NCBI GenBank assembly: GCA_016707485.1 | Contig: JADJHN010000001.1 | Span: 1,106,052 to 1,170,051 of the forward strand | DNA length: 64,000 nt | Origin: Lysobacterales bacterium | GTDB lineage: Bacteria > Pseudomonadota > Gammaproteobacteria > Xanthomonadales > Rhodanobacteraceae | Direction: 5' to 3' | In this document: positions 26,688-34,833 of the stretch, one piece after another | Numbering within the stretch: position 1 is the stretch's first letter | How the letters are laid out: each line of letters opens with the position of its first letter | Program-made: the position numbers and the translations under genes | Notes under the pieces: model-generated | Told to the model about the DNA's origin: nothing | The model's database searches: none | Seen by the model: the letters and a program-made list of their open reading frames with translations, nothing else

Positions 26688-28162
26688 GCTCGCGCTCCCA
26701 GCATCCGCCGCGCGACTTCCAGATCGTCGAAGGCATGGCGCATGCCGCCGATTTCCTGATAGGGCTCATGGCCCTTGCCGGCGATGAGCACGACATCGTC
26801 TTCGCCCGCGTCGCCAATCGCGCGCTGGATGGCACGGCCGCGATCACGCTCGACGACGACATCATCGACATGTGCGAAGCCATCGAGGATCGCCGCGACT
26901 ATCGCATCGCCGTCCTCGCCGCGCGGGTTGTCGTCGGTGACGATGACGCGATCCGCCAGGCGTTCCGCGATCCGCGCCATCTGCGGGCGCTTGCCGGCAT
27001 CGCGCTCTCCGCCACAGCCGAAGACGCAGACCAGCGCGCCGGTGCAATGCGCACGCAGGCTGGTCAGGGCTTGTTCGAGCGCATCCGGCGTGTGCGCGTA
27101 ATCGATCACCACCAGCGGCTGGCCGTTGCTGCCGCCAAGGCGGCTCATGCGTCCGGGCACCGGCTCCAGCGCGACCAGGGCGGCGACAATGTCGGCGAAG
27201 CCATGACCGAGCGCGCCAAGTGTCGCCGCCACCGCAAGCAGGTTGGCGACGTTGAAGCGACCAAGCAGCTTCGATTCGATGCGCCGCTCGCCCCACGGCG
27301 TGCGCAGCAGGAAGCGCAAGCCCGATGCGTCCATGTCGATGTCCAGTGCGCGCACTTCCGCGTCCGCAGCATCGATCGCATAGCGCACGCATGCGACCGT
27401 GGCCGGCAGATCCGCGCTCAGGGAGCGACCAAAGACATCGTCGATGTTGATGACCGCGCTGCCGACGCCCGGCAGATGGAACAGCTTGCGCTTGGCCGCG
27501 GCATAGGCACTCATGTCGCCGTGGTAGTCCAGATGATCGCGGGTCAGGTTGGTGAACACGGCAATGCGGAACTGGATGCCGTTGACGCGACCCTGGTCCA
27601 GAGCGTGCGAGGAAACCTCCATGGCTACATCGCTGGCACCCTGTTCGACGAAGCGTGCCAGCAAGCGCTGCTGGCTGATTGCATCCGGCGTCGTGCGTTC
27701 GCCGGCATCGAGTGCCCCATGCAAGCCTGCGCCAAGCGTGCCGATCGTCGCGCTGCGCCGGCCGAGCACACTGAAGGCGCGTGCCAGCAGTTGCACGATC
27801 GAGGTCTTGCCATTGGTGCCGGTGACGCCGGTCACGCGCAGGTGCCGGGAAGGATCGCCAAAGAATCGCGCCGCGATCGCGCCCAGTTTCTCGCGCAGGC
27901 CATCGATCCAGAGTACGTCGCCGGCAATGGCGGATTGCGCCGCCGCCGGAGCGGTTTCGGCGAGCACGATGCGGGCGCCACGGGCGAATGCCGAGGCAGC
28001 GAAGCCGATGCCATGTTCGCGACTGCCCTGCAGGGCGACGAAGGCATCGCCGCTAGTGACAGCGCGCGAATCCAGGCTGAGCCCGCGCACGATGACATCG
28101 GCGAAGCCGCCGCTGTCGGCGTGTCCGGCCAGCAGGTCGTCGAGGCGCATGGCCGTGCTCAT
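26681..28162 (-). CDS. murE: UDP-MurNAc-L-Ala-D-Glu--meso-diaminopimelate ligase
   Basis: Mur ligase for the third stem residue. The 493-residue protein has the ATP loop GVTGTNGKTSIVQLL (about 111-125), an HALDQGRV segment, and DNPRGEDGDAIVAAIL in the C-terminal domain. The DNPR tetrapeptide is the mark of ligases that take meso-diaminopimelate and not lysine, so the cell wall should be of the DAP type. The start overlaps the ftsI stop (ATGA). Confidence 0.97.
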   Translation of the reverse strand: MSTAMRLDDLLAGHADSGGFADVIVRGLSLDSRAVTSGDAFVALQGSREHGIGFAASAFARGARIVLAETAPAAAQSAIAGDVLWIDGLREKLGAIAARFFGDPSRHLRVTGVTGTNGKTSIVQLLARAFSVLGRRSATIGTLGAGLHGALDAGERTTPDAISQQRLLARFVEQGASDVAMEVSSHALDQGRVNGIQFRIAVFTNLTRDHLDYHGDMSAYAAAKRKLFHLPGVGSAVINIDDVFGRSLSADLPATVACVRYAIDAADAEVRALDIDMDASGLRFLLRTPWGERRIESKLLGRFNVANLLAVAATLGALGHGFADIVAALVALEPVPGRMSRLGGSNGQPLVVIDYAHTPDALEQALTSLRAHCTGALVCVFGCGGERDAGKRPQMARIAERLADRVIVTDDNPRGEDGDAIVAAILDGFAHVDDVVVERDRGRAIQRAIGDAGEDDVVLIAGKGHEPYQEIGGMRHAFDDLEVARRMLGARAC

Positions 28163-29937
28163 GGCACCGCCTCCTCGTAGTTCGGCTGGTCGGCGGGATA
28201 TTCCGGATGCGCGCTGGCCGGACCGATCGGATGCCCGACATCGGGCGAACCTGCGTACCAGCGCTGCACGTTGTCGGGCGGCACATCGAGCAGGCGCAGG
28301 GCGTTGGCCATGACCTTGCTGAAGACCGGCGCGGAGACCAGGCCGCCGAAGTAGGCACCCTCGCCATGCCCCGGGTCATTGATGATGACGACGCCGACGA
28401 GGCGCGGATTGCTCGCCGGCACCATGCCCGAGAACAGCGAGACATAACGCTTTTCATAGCCTCCCGCGACGGCGCGCCGGGACGTGCCGGTCTTTCCGGC
28501 GACGCGGAAATTCGGCACCGCCGCGGCCAGCCCGGAACCCTCCGGCGACACCACCGTTTCCAGCATCGCGCGCACGCTGGCGGCGATCTGCGGATCGATC
28601 ACGGCACTGTCGGGATTGATCGCACCCTTGACGAAACCGGGCTGGCGCAGGCGCCCGCCATTGGCCAGGGCGGCATAGGCCTGGGCAATCTGCATCGGCG
28701 TCACGCTGAGTCCGTAACCGTAGGCAATGGTTGCCTTCTCCACCGGCCCCCAGCTTTTGGACACCGGCAGGAAGCCCGGCGATTCGCCGGGAAAGCCGCA
28801 GCCGCTGACCTCACCGAAGCCGAAGCGATGCAGCACGTCGTACATGTGCTCGCTGCTCAGCGTCGCGGCAATCTTGGCGGCGCCGACATTGCTCGATTTG
28901 GTGATCACCCGACCGACGTTGATCATGCCGTAGTTGCGGAAATCGCTGATCGTGTAGCCGCCCTGCAATTGCAGCTTGCCCGGCGTGGTGTCGATCGGTG
29001 TTTCCGGCTTCCAGCGACCACTCTCGAGGGCGGCGGCAATGGTGAACGGCTTCATCGTCGAGCCGGGCTCGACCACGTCGGTGACCGCGCGATTGCGACG
29101 GAATGCAGGGTCGATCGCCACCCGCGAGTTCGGGTTGAACGAGGGCTGGTTGACCATCGCCAGCACTTCGCCATTGCTGACGTCGAGGATGACCATCGAA
29201 CCGGACGAGGCCTGATGCTCGAGGATCGCCGACTTCAATTCGCGATAGGCCAGGTACTGGATGCGGCGGTCGATCGAAAGGGTCAGGTCGCGACCAGGCT
29301 GCGCTTCCTTCAACAGTTCGACATTCTCGACGACGTGGCCGAGGCGATCGCGAATGACCCGTTTCAAACCGGGCTTGCCGGCCAGCCAGTCGTCAAAGGC
29401 GAGCTCCAGACCTTCCTGGCCGCGATCATCGATATTGGTGATGCCGAGTGCGTGGGCCATGATCTCGCCACTCGGGTAATAGCGACGAAACGCGCGTTCG
29501 CTGGCCACTCCGGGAATCTTCAGGGCGAGGATCTCGGCAGCCGCGTCAGGGTCGACCGGTCGTTTCAGGTAGAGGAATTCCTTGTCCTTGCGCTGCACGA
29601 GGCGCTCGGTGAGATCGGCCGTGGTGACCTCGAGCGCCTTGGCCAGGACCGGCAACTGTTCGGGGTTGGCCAGCAGTTCCTGCGGATTGCCCCAGATCGA
29701 CTCGACCGGTGTGGAAACCGCCAGCGGCTCGCCATTGCGATCGAAGATGGTGCCGCGCGATACCGCGATCGGGATGTCGCGCAGATAGCGCGAATCACCC
29801 TCGCCCTGGTAGAAATCCTTGCGGACCACCTGCAGATCGACGGCGCGCACGACCAGTGCCGTGGTCGCCAGGACGAGCACCATGAGCACCATGTACAGGC
29901 GGAAGCGCAGGTTGCCCGGCTTGGCCCGCGAGGTCAT
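28159..29937 (-). CDS. ftsI: Septal peptidoglycan transpeptidase FtsI (PBP3)
   Basis: Class B penicillin-binding protein that cross-links murein at the septum. From the chosen ATG it has 592 residues with a short cytoplasmic tail, one membrane helix (about 14-36), a pedestal domain, and the transpeptidase domain. All three active-site motifs are visible: STMK after VEPG, SSN and KTGT. The ATG at 29937 has GAGG upstream; an ATG at 29958 would add 7 residues. A 143-base gap separates it from ftsL, whereas nearly all other joints of the cluster overlap. Confidence 0.95.
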   Translation of the reverse strand: MTSRAKPGNLRFRLYMVLMVLVLATTALVVRAVDLQVVRKDFYQGEGDSRYLRDIPIAVSRGTIFDRNGEPLAVSTPVESIWGNPQELLANPEQLPVLAKALEVTTADLTERLVQRKDKEFLYLKRPVDPDAAAEILALKIPGVASERAFRRYYPSGEIMAHALGITNIDDRGQEGLELAFDDWLAGKPGLKRVIRDRLGHVVENVELLKEAQPGRDLTLSIDRRIQYLAYRELKSAILEHQASSGSMVILDVSNGEVLAMVNQPSFNPNSRVAIDPAFRRNRAVTDVVEPGSTMKPFTIAAALESGRWKPETPIDTTPGKLQLQGGYTISDFRNYGMINVGRVITKSSNVGAAKIAATLSSEHMYDVLHRFGFGEVSGCGFPGESPGFLPVSKSWGPVEKATIAYGYGLSVTPMQIAQAYAALANGGRLRQPGFVKGAINPDSAVIDPQIAASVRAMLETVVSPEGSGLAAAVPNFRVAGKTGTSRRAVAGGYEKRYVSLFSGMVPASNPRLVGVVIINDPGHGEGAYFGGLVSAPVFSKVMANALRLLDVPPDNVQRWYAGSPDVGHPIGPASAHPEYPADQPNYEEAVP

Positions 29938-30053
29938 CGGCACGCCCTCGCCACGCACGCGACCGCGCCTGCCTGTGCTTTTGCACAGCCAGAAGCAAGC
30001 CCGGCGGTGGCCGGAATGTGCTTCGCAATCCTTGCGAACGGGCTTTCATTCAT
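29934..30053 (-). CDS. Possible 39-codon leader ORF before ftsI
   Basis: An ATG at 30053 is preceded by GAGGGGG, a strong ribosome site although about 11 bases away. It opens a 39-codon frame whose TGA overlaps the ftsI ATG as ATGA. The peptide (starting MNESPFARIAKHIP) is alanine- and arginine-rich in its second half and resembles no family I know. It could couple ftsI translation to the upstream genes, or be chance in a GC-rich gap. Confidence 0.25.
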   Translation of the reverse strand: MNESPFARIAKHIPATAGLASGCAKAQAGAVACVARACR

Positions 30054-30080
30054 GACTGTGAGTTCCCCCTCACTGCCGGA

Positions 30081-30350
30081 TCAACGCTTGGTGACGATCA
30101 TCTCCGCGGGCCCCGGCGAAACCATGCCGAGGCGACCGCGTGCGATCTGTTCTATTCGATTGTTTTCCGCCCAGGTCGCCTGCTCCAGTTGCAGGCGGCC
30201 GAACTCGAAATTGAGGTTGTCGCGTTCATTGGTGAGCTGGTTCAGCTCGACGAAATGGCGGCGACTTTCATGGCGCGCGTAGACCACACCGATGGCGCTG
30301 CCAATCACCGCGGCGGCCAGGATCAACATGGCAAACACGCGCAGGCTCAT
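30081..30350 (-). CDS. ftsL: Cell division protein FtsL
   Basis: Small bitopic divisome protein that pairs with FtsB and FtsQ. The 89 residues contain one membrane helix (about 5-25) followed by a leucine-zipper-like coiled coil (HFVELNQLTNERDNLNFEF to about 75) and an IARGRLGMVSPGPAEMI end typical of the family. The start overlaps the rsmH stop by four bases. Its position between rsmH and ftsI supports the assignment. Confidence 0.92.
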   Translation of the reverse strand: MSLRVFAMLILAAAVIGSAIGVVYARHESRRHFVELNQLTNERDNLNFEFGRLQLEQATWAENNRIEQIARGRLGMVSPGPAEMIVTKR

Positions 30351-31270
30351 GTGCGCTTCTCCGCAACCCGCAACACCGCGCTGCGCGAGCGTGGATTGCC
30401 TCTCAGCTCGGCAGCACCGGCGAACTGCTTGCCGAGCGCGTGCAGGGCCGAGGGCGGCATTTCAACCGGCGGCAGATTGCGCCGGTTGATCGGCTGCACT
30501 GCCTGTCCCCGCATGAAATGCTTGACCACACGATCCTCCAGCGAGTGGAAGCTGATCACCACCAGGCGGCCGCCCGGCTTGAGTCGTTGCAGCGCCGCCG
30601 CAAGTCCCGCTTCCAGCGCACCCAACTCGTCGTTGAGATGGATGCGCAGGGCCTGGAATGTGCGTGTCGCCGGGTGCTTGTTGCGTTCGCGATAACCAAT
30701 CGTCCTTGCCACCAGCTCGGCCAGTTGGGTCGTCGTCAACAGCGGCTGCTCGATGCGCTGCTCGACGATGGCCTTGGCAATCCTGCGGCTCAGACGCTCC
30801 TCTCCATGACGCCACAACACATCGGCAATCTCGCCTTCAGTCGCAACCGCCAGCCATTCGGCGGCGCTGCGCCCGGAGCCGGGATCCATGCGCATGTCGA
30901 GCGGACCATCCGCCTGGAAACTGAATCCGCGGCGGGCATCATCAAGCTGCGGCGAGGACACGCCGAGATCGAGAAACACGCCATCCAGCCCTTGCCCCGC
31001 TTCCGCCCAGTCCGCCATTTCGGTGAAGTTGGCGTGGCGAATGCGTACACGTGCGTCCTTGCCAAACTCCTTTTGCGCCTGCGCGATCGCGGTCGGATCC
31101 CGATCCATCAACAACAACCGACCGCGCTCGTCCAGCCGCTTCAGGATTTCCCGCGCATGGCCACCACGGCCAAACGTGCCATCGAGATAGACTCCCTGTG
31201 GCTGGATCTGCAGCGCCTCGATCACCTCTTCCAGCATGACCGGCGCGTGGCTGAACTCCGCTTCCGCCAT
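30347..31270 (-). CDS. rsmH: 16S rRNA (cytosine1402-N4)-methyltransferase
   Basis: SAM-dependent enzyme (older name MraW) that methylates C1402 in the ribosomal decoding centre. The 307-residue protein begins with FSHAPVMLEEVIEAL, then the SAM motif YLDGTFGRGGHA (about 26-37), FLDLGVSSPQLD (about 103-114) and VISFHSLEDRVVK near the end. The ATG at 31270 begins the conserved part; the open frame runs further upstream into mraZ without conservation. Confidence 0.97.
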   Translation of the reverse strand: MAEAEFSHAPVMLEEVIEALQIQPQGVYLDGTFGRGGHAREILKRLDERGRLLLMDRDPTAIAQAQKEFGKDARVRIRHANFTEMADWAEAGQGLDGVFLDLGVSSPQLDDARRGFSFQADGPLDMRMDPGSGRSAAEWLAVATEGEIADVLWRHGEERLSRRIAKAIVEQRIEQPLLTTTQLAELVARTIGYRERNKHPATRTFQALRIHLNDELGALEAGLAAALQRLKPGGRLVVISFHSLEDRVVKHFMRGQAVQPINRRNLPPVEMPPSALHALGKQFAGAAELRGNPRSRSAVLRVAEKRT

Positions 31271-31283
31271 GGTTGCTTCCCGA

Positions 31284-31730
31284 CTAGAACTTGAGATCGA
31301 GCATGTCCTCCGTGATCTGCTCCTCACTGATCGTTTCGCGGATCTTGGCCAGGTGGGCCTGCTCGCTCCACAGCTCCAGCTTGTTGCCCATGCCCAGCAA
31401 GACCGCTTTCTTTTCAATACCCGCCGCACCACGCTGACTGGCCGGCAGCAGAACGCGGCCATTCCCATCCGGCTCGACATGCGCGGCGGCACCGACCAGC
31501 TTCATCTGCAGGTTGCGGTGCACGGTCTTGGCCTTGCTCAGGGCGTTGACCTCATCGCGCACCTGCTCCCACTCTTTCTCCGGGAACAGCCACAAGCAGC
31601 CATGCTCGAACGGGTTGTAGGTAATGACGAGGCGGTTGCCGCTGAGCCTGGCCACGGCTTCGCGATGGGTTGCAGGAATGGAAACCCGCCCCTTTTCGTC
31701 CAGCGTGACCGCGGCTTCGCCTTGAAACAT
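31284..31730 (-). CDS. mraZ: Transcriptional regulator MraZ
   Basis: DNA-binding repressor of its own operon, the first gene of most dcw clusters. The 148 residues hold two SpoVT/AbrB-like halves: FQGEAAVTLDEKGRVSIPATHR, and VEPDGNGRVLLPASQRGAAG. The ATG at 31730 gives the usual MFQGE start; a GTG two codons upstream (31736) is possible. Four GTGG-type boxes at 10-bp steps precede the gene and one runs into the alternative start, so autoregulation is very likely. Confidence 0.96.
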   Translation of the reverse strand: MFQGEAAVTLDEKGRVSIPATHREAVARLSGNRLVITYNPFEHGCLWLFPEKEWEQVRDEVNALSKAKTVHRNLQMKLVGAAAHVEPDGNGRVLLPASQRGAAGIEKKAVLLGMGNKLELWSEQAHLAKIRETISEEQITEDMLDLKF

Positions 31731-31731
31731 G

Positions 31732-31766
31732 ACCACTATTCACCACGAAAACCCACCGAAACCCAC
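31732..31766 (-). promoter_or_regulatory. MraZ operator, four 10-bp-spaced boxes
   Basis: On the minus strand GTGGG occurs at 31762-31766 and 31752-31756, and GTGGT at 31742-31746 and 31732-31736, all spaced exactly 10 bases. Direct GTGGG repeats with N5 spacers are the known MraZ target. The first box overlaps the -10 element, fitting repression. Confidence 0.85.
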
Positions 31767-31793
31767 CTTATGCCGCCCGTAATGGGCTGTCAA
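31765..31793 (-). promoter_or_regulatory. Main promoter of the dcw cluster
   Basis: A perfect -35 TTGACA (31788-31793), a 17-base spacer and a weak -10 TAAGGT (31765-31770) point at mraZ, whose ATG is about 35 bases downstream. The rest of the gap up to gspK (31794-31978) shows no gene. Confidence 0.7.
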
Positions 31794-31978
31794 GGATTTC
31801 CATGCGGCATGTGCGGCGTGATCGGCCGAGGTTTTTCCCGCCAGATCGAGGCAGGGAACAAGGCATGCCGGGTGGAGTGAGGTGGTGCCGTGGCAATCCG
31901 CGCGCATGCCGGCGACGGCGTCGCGAACCCGAGTGAGCGATCGCCACACTTGTTGACCTGAAACGCCGGTGCGGGGGT

Positions 31979-32977
31979 TCAGCGCGCCGGTTGCAGTGCG
32001 CGTGCGAGCATGCCGGGAGGCAGATCCTCGGCCCCGCGACTGCGTGCAAGCACATGCACGCCGCCGCGCGCGCCACCGCTGACGCGTTCGAGCAAACTGG
32101 AAAATGCAAACGGAACGCCGTCGAGGGTGATCTCGCCCCGGGCGAGGAAGTAGCTGCTGGTCACGCCCAGATCGACCTGGTCCGCCGGCAGGATCTCGAC
32201 ACCCTGGCTCGCCACCTCGTTCAAGGCTGATTGCAGGTCGGGCCAATGCGCCTGACCGTTCTGGCGGATGCGTTCGGCGAGCACCGCGGTCATGCGTGAG
32301 TCGAGACTCATCAAGACCGCGACCGAAGCCGTGTTGAGATTGATCGAGGTGCCCATTGGCAACACGCAAACCTCGGGCGCGAGTCGTGCATAGGCCTCGC
32401 CACTGATGCCACGCACGAGGCGCAACTCGGAAACATGCGCAAACACGCGATTGGCCGCGCGATACGGCAGCGCCTGGGCCAGATAGGCGTTGTCCTCGGC
32501 ACCGCCTTCGGCATCGATATCGCTGTCGGCATCGATCCAGTCAACGATGGCACCGGCCAGCGACGGGTCGAGTTCGAGCGCGACCAGCAGGTTGCGCAGG
32601 CGCTTTCGCCAGATGCGCTGCTTTTCAGCAGCGAGATCCGACGAAAGATTGTTGAGATTGAAGCAGCCGTTGCGATCGTCCATGCGCGCGCTGATGCGTC
32701 CGCCCGGAACCTGCTGCGGCGGCAGCGGCACGGCCCAGGCATCGCTCAAGGTATCCAGTCCAGGATCCTGCTCGTTGTCACGCCGCAACACCTGCGCCGC
32801 ATACGCCTCCAGTCCTTCCGAGTAGGCAATCGCCTGCTCGCCGCGCAGCACATTGCGCGACCGCGCGAAGGCCAGCTCGCCGCGATCGAGCAGGGATGCA
32901 ATCAGGATCAGCGCCAGGGCAACGGCGAGCAGCGCAATCAGCAAGGCGACTCCGCGCTGCCGTCGCGGCCCGTTCAC
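31979..32977 (-). CDS. gspK: Type II secretion minor pseudopilin GspK
   Basis: Large minor pseudopilin that caps the type II secretion pseudopilus with GspI and GspJ. The 332-residue protein has a type IV leader ending RRQRG and then VALLIALLAVALALILIA; the usual Glu at +5 is missing, which is normal for GspK. The body contains the calcium-site and SAM-like domain segments typical of the family (RNGCFNLNNL, DWIDADSD, INLNTAS). The start overlaps the gspJ stop. It is the last gene of a gspGHIJK run; mraZ follows 240 bases on. Confidence 0.92.
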   Translation of the reverse strand: MNGPRRQRGVALLIALLAVALALILIASLLDRGELAFARSRNVLRGEQAIAYSEGLEAYAAQVLRRDNEQDPGLDTLSDAWAVPLPPQQVPGGRISARMDDRNGCFNLNNLSSDLAAEKQRIWRKRLRNLLVALELDPSLAGAIVDWIDADSDIDAEGGAEDNAYLAQALPYRAANRVFAHVSELRLVRGISGEAYARLAPEVCVLPMGTSINLNTASVAVLMSLDSRMTAVLAERIRQNGQAHWPDLQSALNEVASQGVEILPADQVDLGVTSSYFLARGEITLDGVPFAFSSLLERVSGGARGGVHVLARSRGAEDLPPGMLARALQPAR

Positions 32978-33681
32978 GGCCTGCCTCCACTCGGCAGCAG
33001 CACCGGCATGGGACCGGGCGGAAGTGCCGGCATGTCGATCGAACCACGGGCACCGACGCCCCTGGCCGGAATCGTCGAGGGCAAGGACAGCACGCGACGC
33101 AGCTCGCCAAAATCATCCAGGTGCATGCGCAATTCAATTGCCCGCGGCAATTCTTCCGGCGCGGCATCGCGCGGCGGCCACTGTTCGCGCCAAATGCCAT
33201 CCATGCCGAGATAACGCAGGCGAAACTCGGCAACATGGTCAAGCAGGTCGCGCCATTCCGGTACGCTGCCGGCGGCGCGATCCAGCACCGCGTAGCGTCC
33301 GCGCCGCAGCGAATGATTGTCCAGCGCATAGAGCACGCGCTCGATATTGCTGCGTGGCTCGGCGCGCGGGTTGGCATAGCCGAGGCGGCTCAACTCGATG
33401 CGATCGCCAAAGCCGAGCACGGCCGGCACCGGTTCGCCATAGTTGCCGCGCAACGGTCGCGCAATGGCCTGGCGCAGGTCGCGTTCAAGATTGCCCATGC
33501 CGCGCACGATTGCGCCAAAGCGATCCTGCTCGGCGGCCAGCGCGCTGCGCGTACGCGCAATCTGGCCCAGTGCGCCCCAGGTGATCGCCGCCATGGCGGC
33601 AAACACGACCAGGGCGACGAGGATCTCGATCAGGCTGAAGCCGCGTCGGCGACCGCACATTGCGTGCAAGGCAGGCTTCAT
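32974..33681 (-). CDS. gspJ: Type II secretion minor pseudopilin GspJ
   Basis: Minor pseudopilin of the tip complex, 235 residues. The leader MKPALHAMCGRRRG is followed by FSLIEILVALVVFAAM with Glu at +5, as PilD/GspO cleavage requires. The ATG at 33681 overlaps the gspI stop as ATGA, deciding against the longer open frame upstream. The C-terminal part is proline-rich (PALPPGPMPVLLPSG). Confidence 0.92.
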   Translation of the reverse strand: MKPALHAMCGRRRGFSLIEILVALVVFAAMAAITWGALGQIARTRSALAAEQDRFGAIVRGMGNLERDLRQAIARPLRGNYGEPVPAVLGFGDRIELSRLGYANPRAEPRSNIERVLYALDNHSLRRGRYAVLDRAAGSVPEWRDLLDHVAEFRLRYLGMDGIWREQWPPRDAAPEELPRAIELRMHLDDFGELRRVLSLPSTIPARGVGARGSIDMPALPPGPMPVLLPSGGRP

Positions 33682-34049
33682 GGCGAAGGCTGCGAACTGC
33701 CGAAGCCGGTCAGGCTTGCGCTGGGTTCCGTGGCATCCCCCGCAAACACCTGCACGTCGAGGCGGCGCATGTCGGCATCGTCGGTCGCCTGCACCTGCAA
33801 CGACCAGCGCCAATCGCGATTGCCCAGGCGTGTGCGGCCATCACGCTTGCCCACCGCCGGCAACGGGTTGGCGATGCGCGTCTCGTCAAGCACATTCGCC
33901 GCCACCCATCCCGCCAACGTGCGTTCACGCAAGCCATCAAAATGGCTGACCTGGCTGCCCGCGGTGCGCGTCAGCGCAAGCAGGGCCAGCGCCACGACGA
34001 CCAGTGCAATCAACACTTCGAGCAAGGTGAAACCGCGGCGATTGTTCAT
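33678..34049 (-). CDS. gspI: Type II secretion minor pseudopilin GspI
   Basis: Small minor pseudopilin, 123 residues. The leader MNNRRG is very short and ideal for prepilin peptidase, followed by FTLLEVLIALVVVALALLAL with Glu at +5. The family's ANVLDETR segment follows at about residue 50. Start and stop overlap gspH and gspJ by four bases. Confidence 0.93.
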   Translation of the reverse strand: MNNRRGFTLLEVLIALVVVALALLALTRTAGSQVSHFDGLRERTLAGWVAANVLDETRIANPLPAVGKRDGRTRLGNRDWRWSLQVQATDDADMRRLDVQVFAGDATEPSASLTGFGSSQPSP

Positions 34050-34768
34050 GAGCGCAGATCCACGGATTCGACCTCGACACGCCCGTCAGCCTGGCCACGT
34101 ACTTCATAGCGCCTTGCCGCGTCGCCAAGTTGCAGGCGCAGGACAAACGGCGACAATTCCCCCGAGGAGAAACAGACGATCTGCGGTGCCTGCGACTCGT
34201 CCTCGGCGAGTCGCAGCTCGCTGCCATCGCGAAACAGCGCAACCTGCATGCCGGGCAACCAGGTTCGCGGGCGCAATTCGTCTCCCTGTCCGTTCGCCGA
34301 CCAGCCATCGAAACCAAGCCGGGAAAACGCATAGCCGCCAGCGCTGAGGCGCACGCCTATTTCGCGGCCGCTCAATTCGGCCTGACTGCAGGCATGCACG
34401 ATCAAGGCCTGCAGCCGCTCCGCCTCGCGTCCGAGCTGGCGCTCGCCGCCAGCCGTGGCGATGCTGATCGTCACGGCCAGGGCAAGCACGGCGACGATGA
34501 CGATGACGACAAGGATCTCGATCAAGGTGAAGCCAACAATTGCGGGTAACGGCAAAGGGCAACAACGAAGTCGGGAAGCCCCGACGCATGCTTGTGTTCT
34601 CGCCTCTGTCGCAAAGCGGGTAACGCCCCACGGCCGCACCGAAGCCGAGGAACCCCCAACGCATGCTCCCGTTCTCGCTTCTGCTGCAGATCGGCCAAAG
34701 ACCCACGGCAGCAGGAATCCCGCAACTCGCCGCCGCTGCCGCCCGGGCCCTCGGCCGCGCCAGCGCAC
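34046..34768 (-). CDS. gspH: Type II secretion minor pseudopilin GspH, with disturbed 5' end
   Basis: Minor pseudopilin whose mature part starts at VGFTLIEILVVIVIVAVLAL (Glu at +5) and continues with ATAGGERQLGREAERLQALI and a CSQAELSGREIGVRL segment typical of GspH. From the ATG at 34768 the leader would be 79 residues, far beyond the normal 6-25. The DNA for this leader is a 74-bp tandem repeat with no conserved protein. A TTG at 34555 would give an 8-residue leader without the usual positive charge. The repeat seems to have replaced or displaced the original start, so the gene may be poorly expressed or use an unusual start. Confidence 0.8.
   Translation of the reverse strand: MRWRGRGPGRQRRRVAGFLLPWVFGRSAAEARTGACVGGSSASVRPWGVTRFATEARTQACVGASRLRCCPLPLPAIVGFTLIEILVVIVIVAVLALAVTISIATAGGERQLGREAERLQALIVHACSQAELSGREIGVRLSAGGYAFSRLGFDGWSANGQGDELRPRTWLPGMQVALFRDGSELRLAEDESQAPQIVCFSSGELSPFVLRLQLGDAARRYEVRGQADGRVEVESVDLRS
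34572..34720. repeat. 74-bp imperfect tandem repeat at the 5' end of gspH
   Basis: Two copies lie 74 bases apart: ACGCATGCTTGTGTTCTCGC (34585 on) and ACGCATGCTCCCGTTCTCGC (34659 on). Each is followed by a CTG-CAGA/CGCAAAG segment and by a CCCACGG block. The layout suggests a dispersed intergenic element duplicated in place. Confidence 0.65.
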
Positions 34769-34833
34769 GGACCGCCCGGCGACGGCTGCAGCGCGCTCAT
34801 GCCTGCACGTACACCACGCCGGGCTGGTTCAGC

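Noticed and set aside
28207..30282. 691-codon open frame on the plus strand
   Set aside because: Antisense to ftsI and ftsL, which are unmistakable; Arg/His-rich composition.
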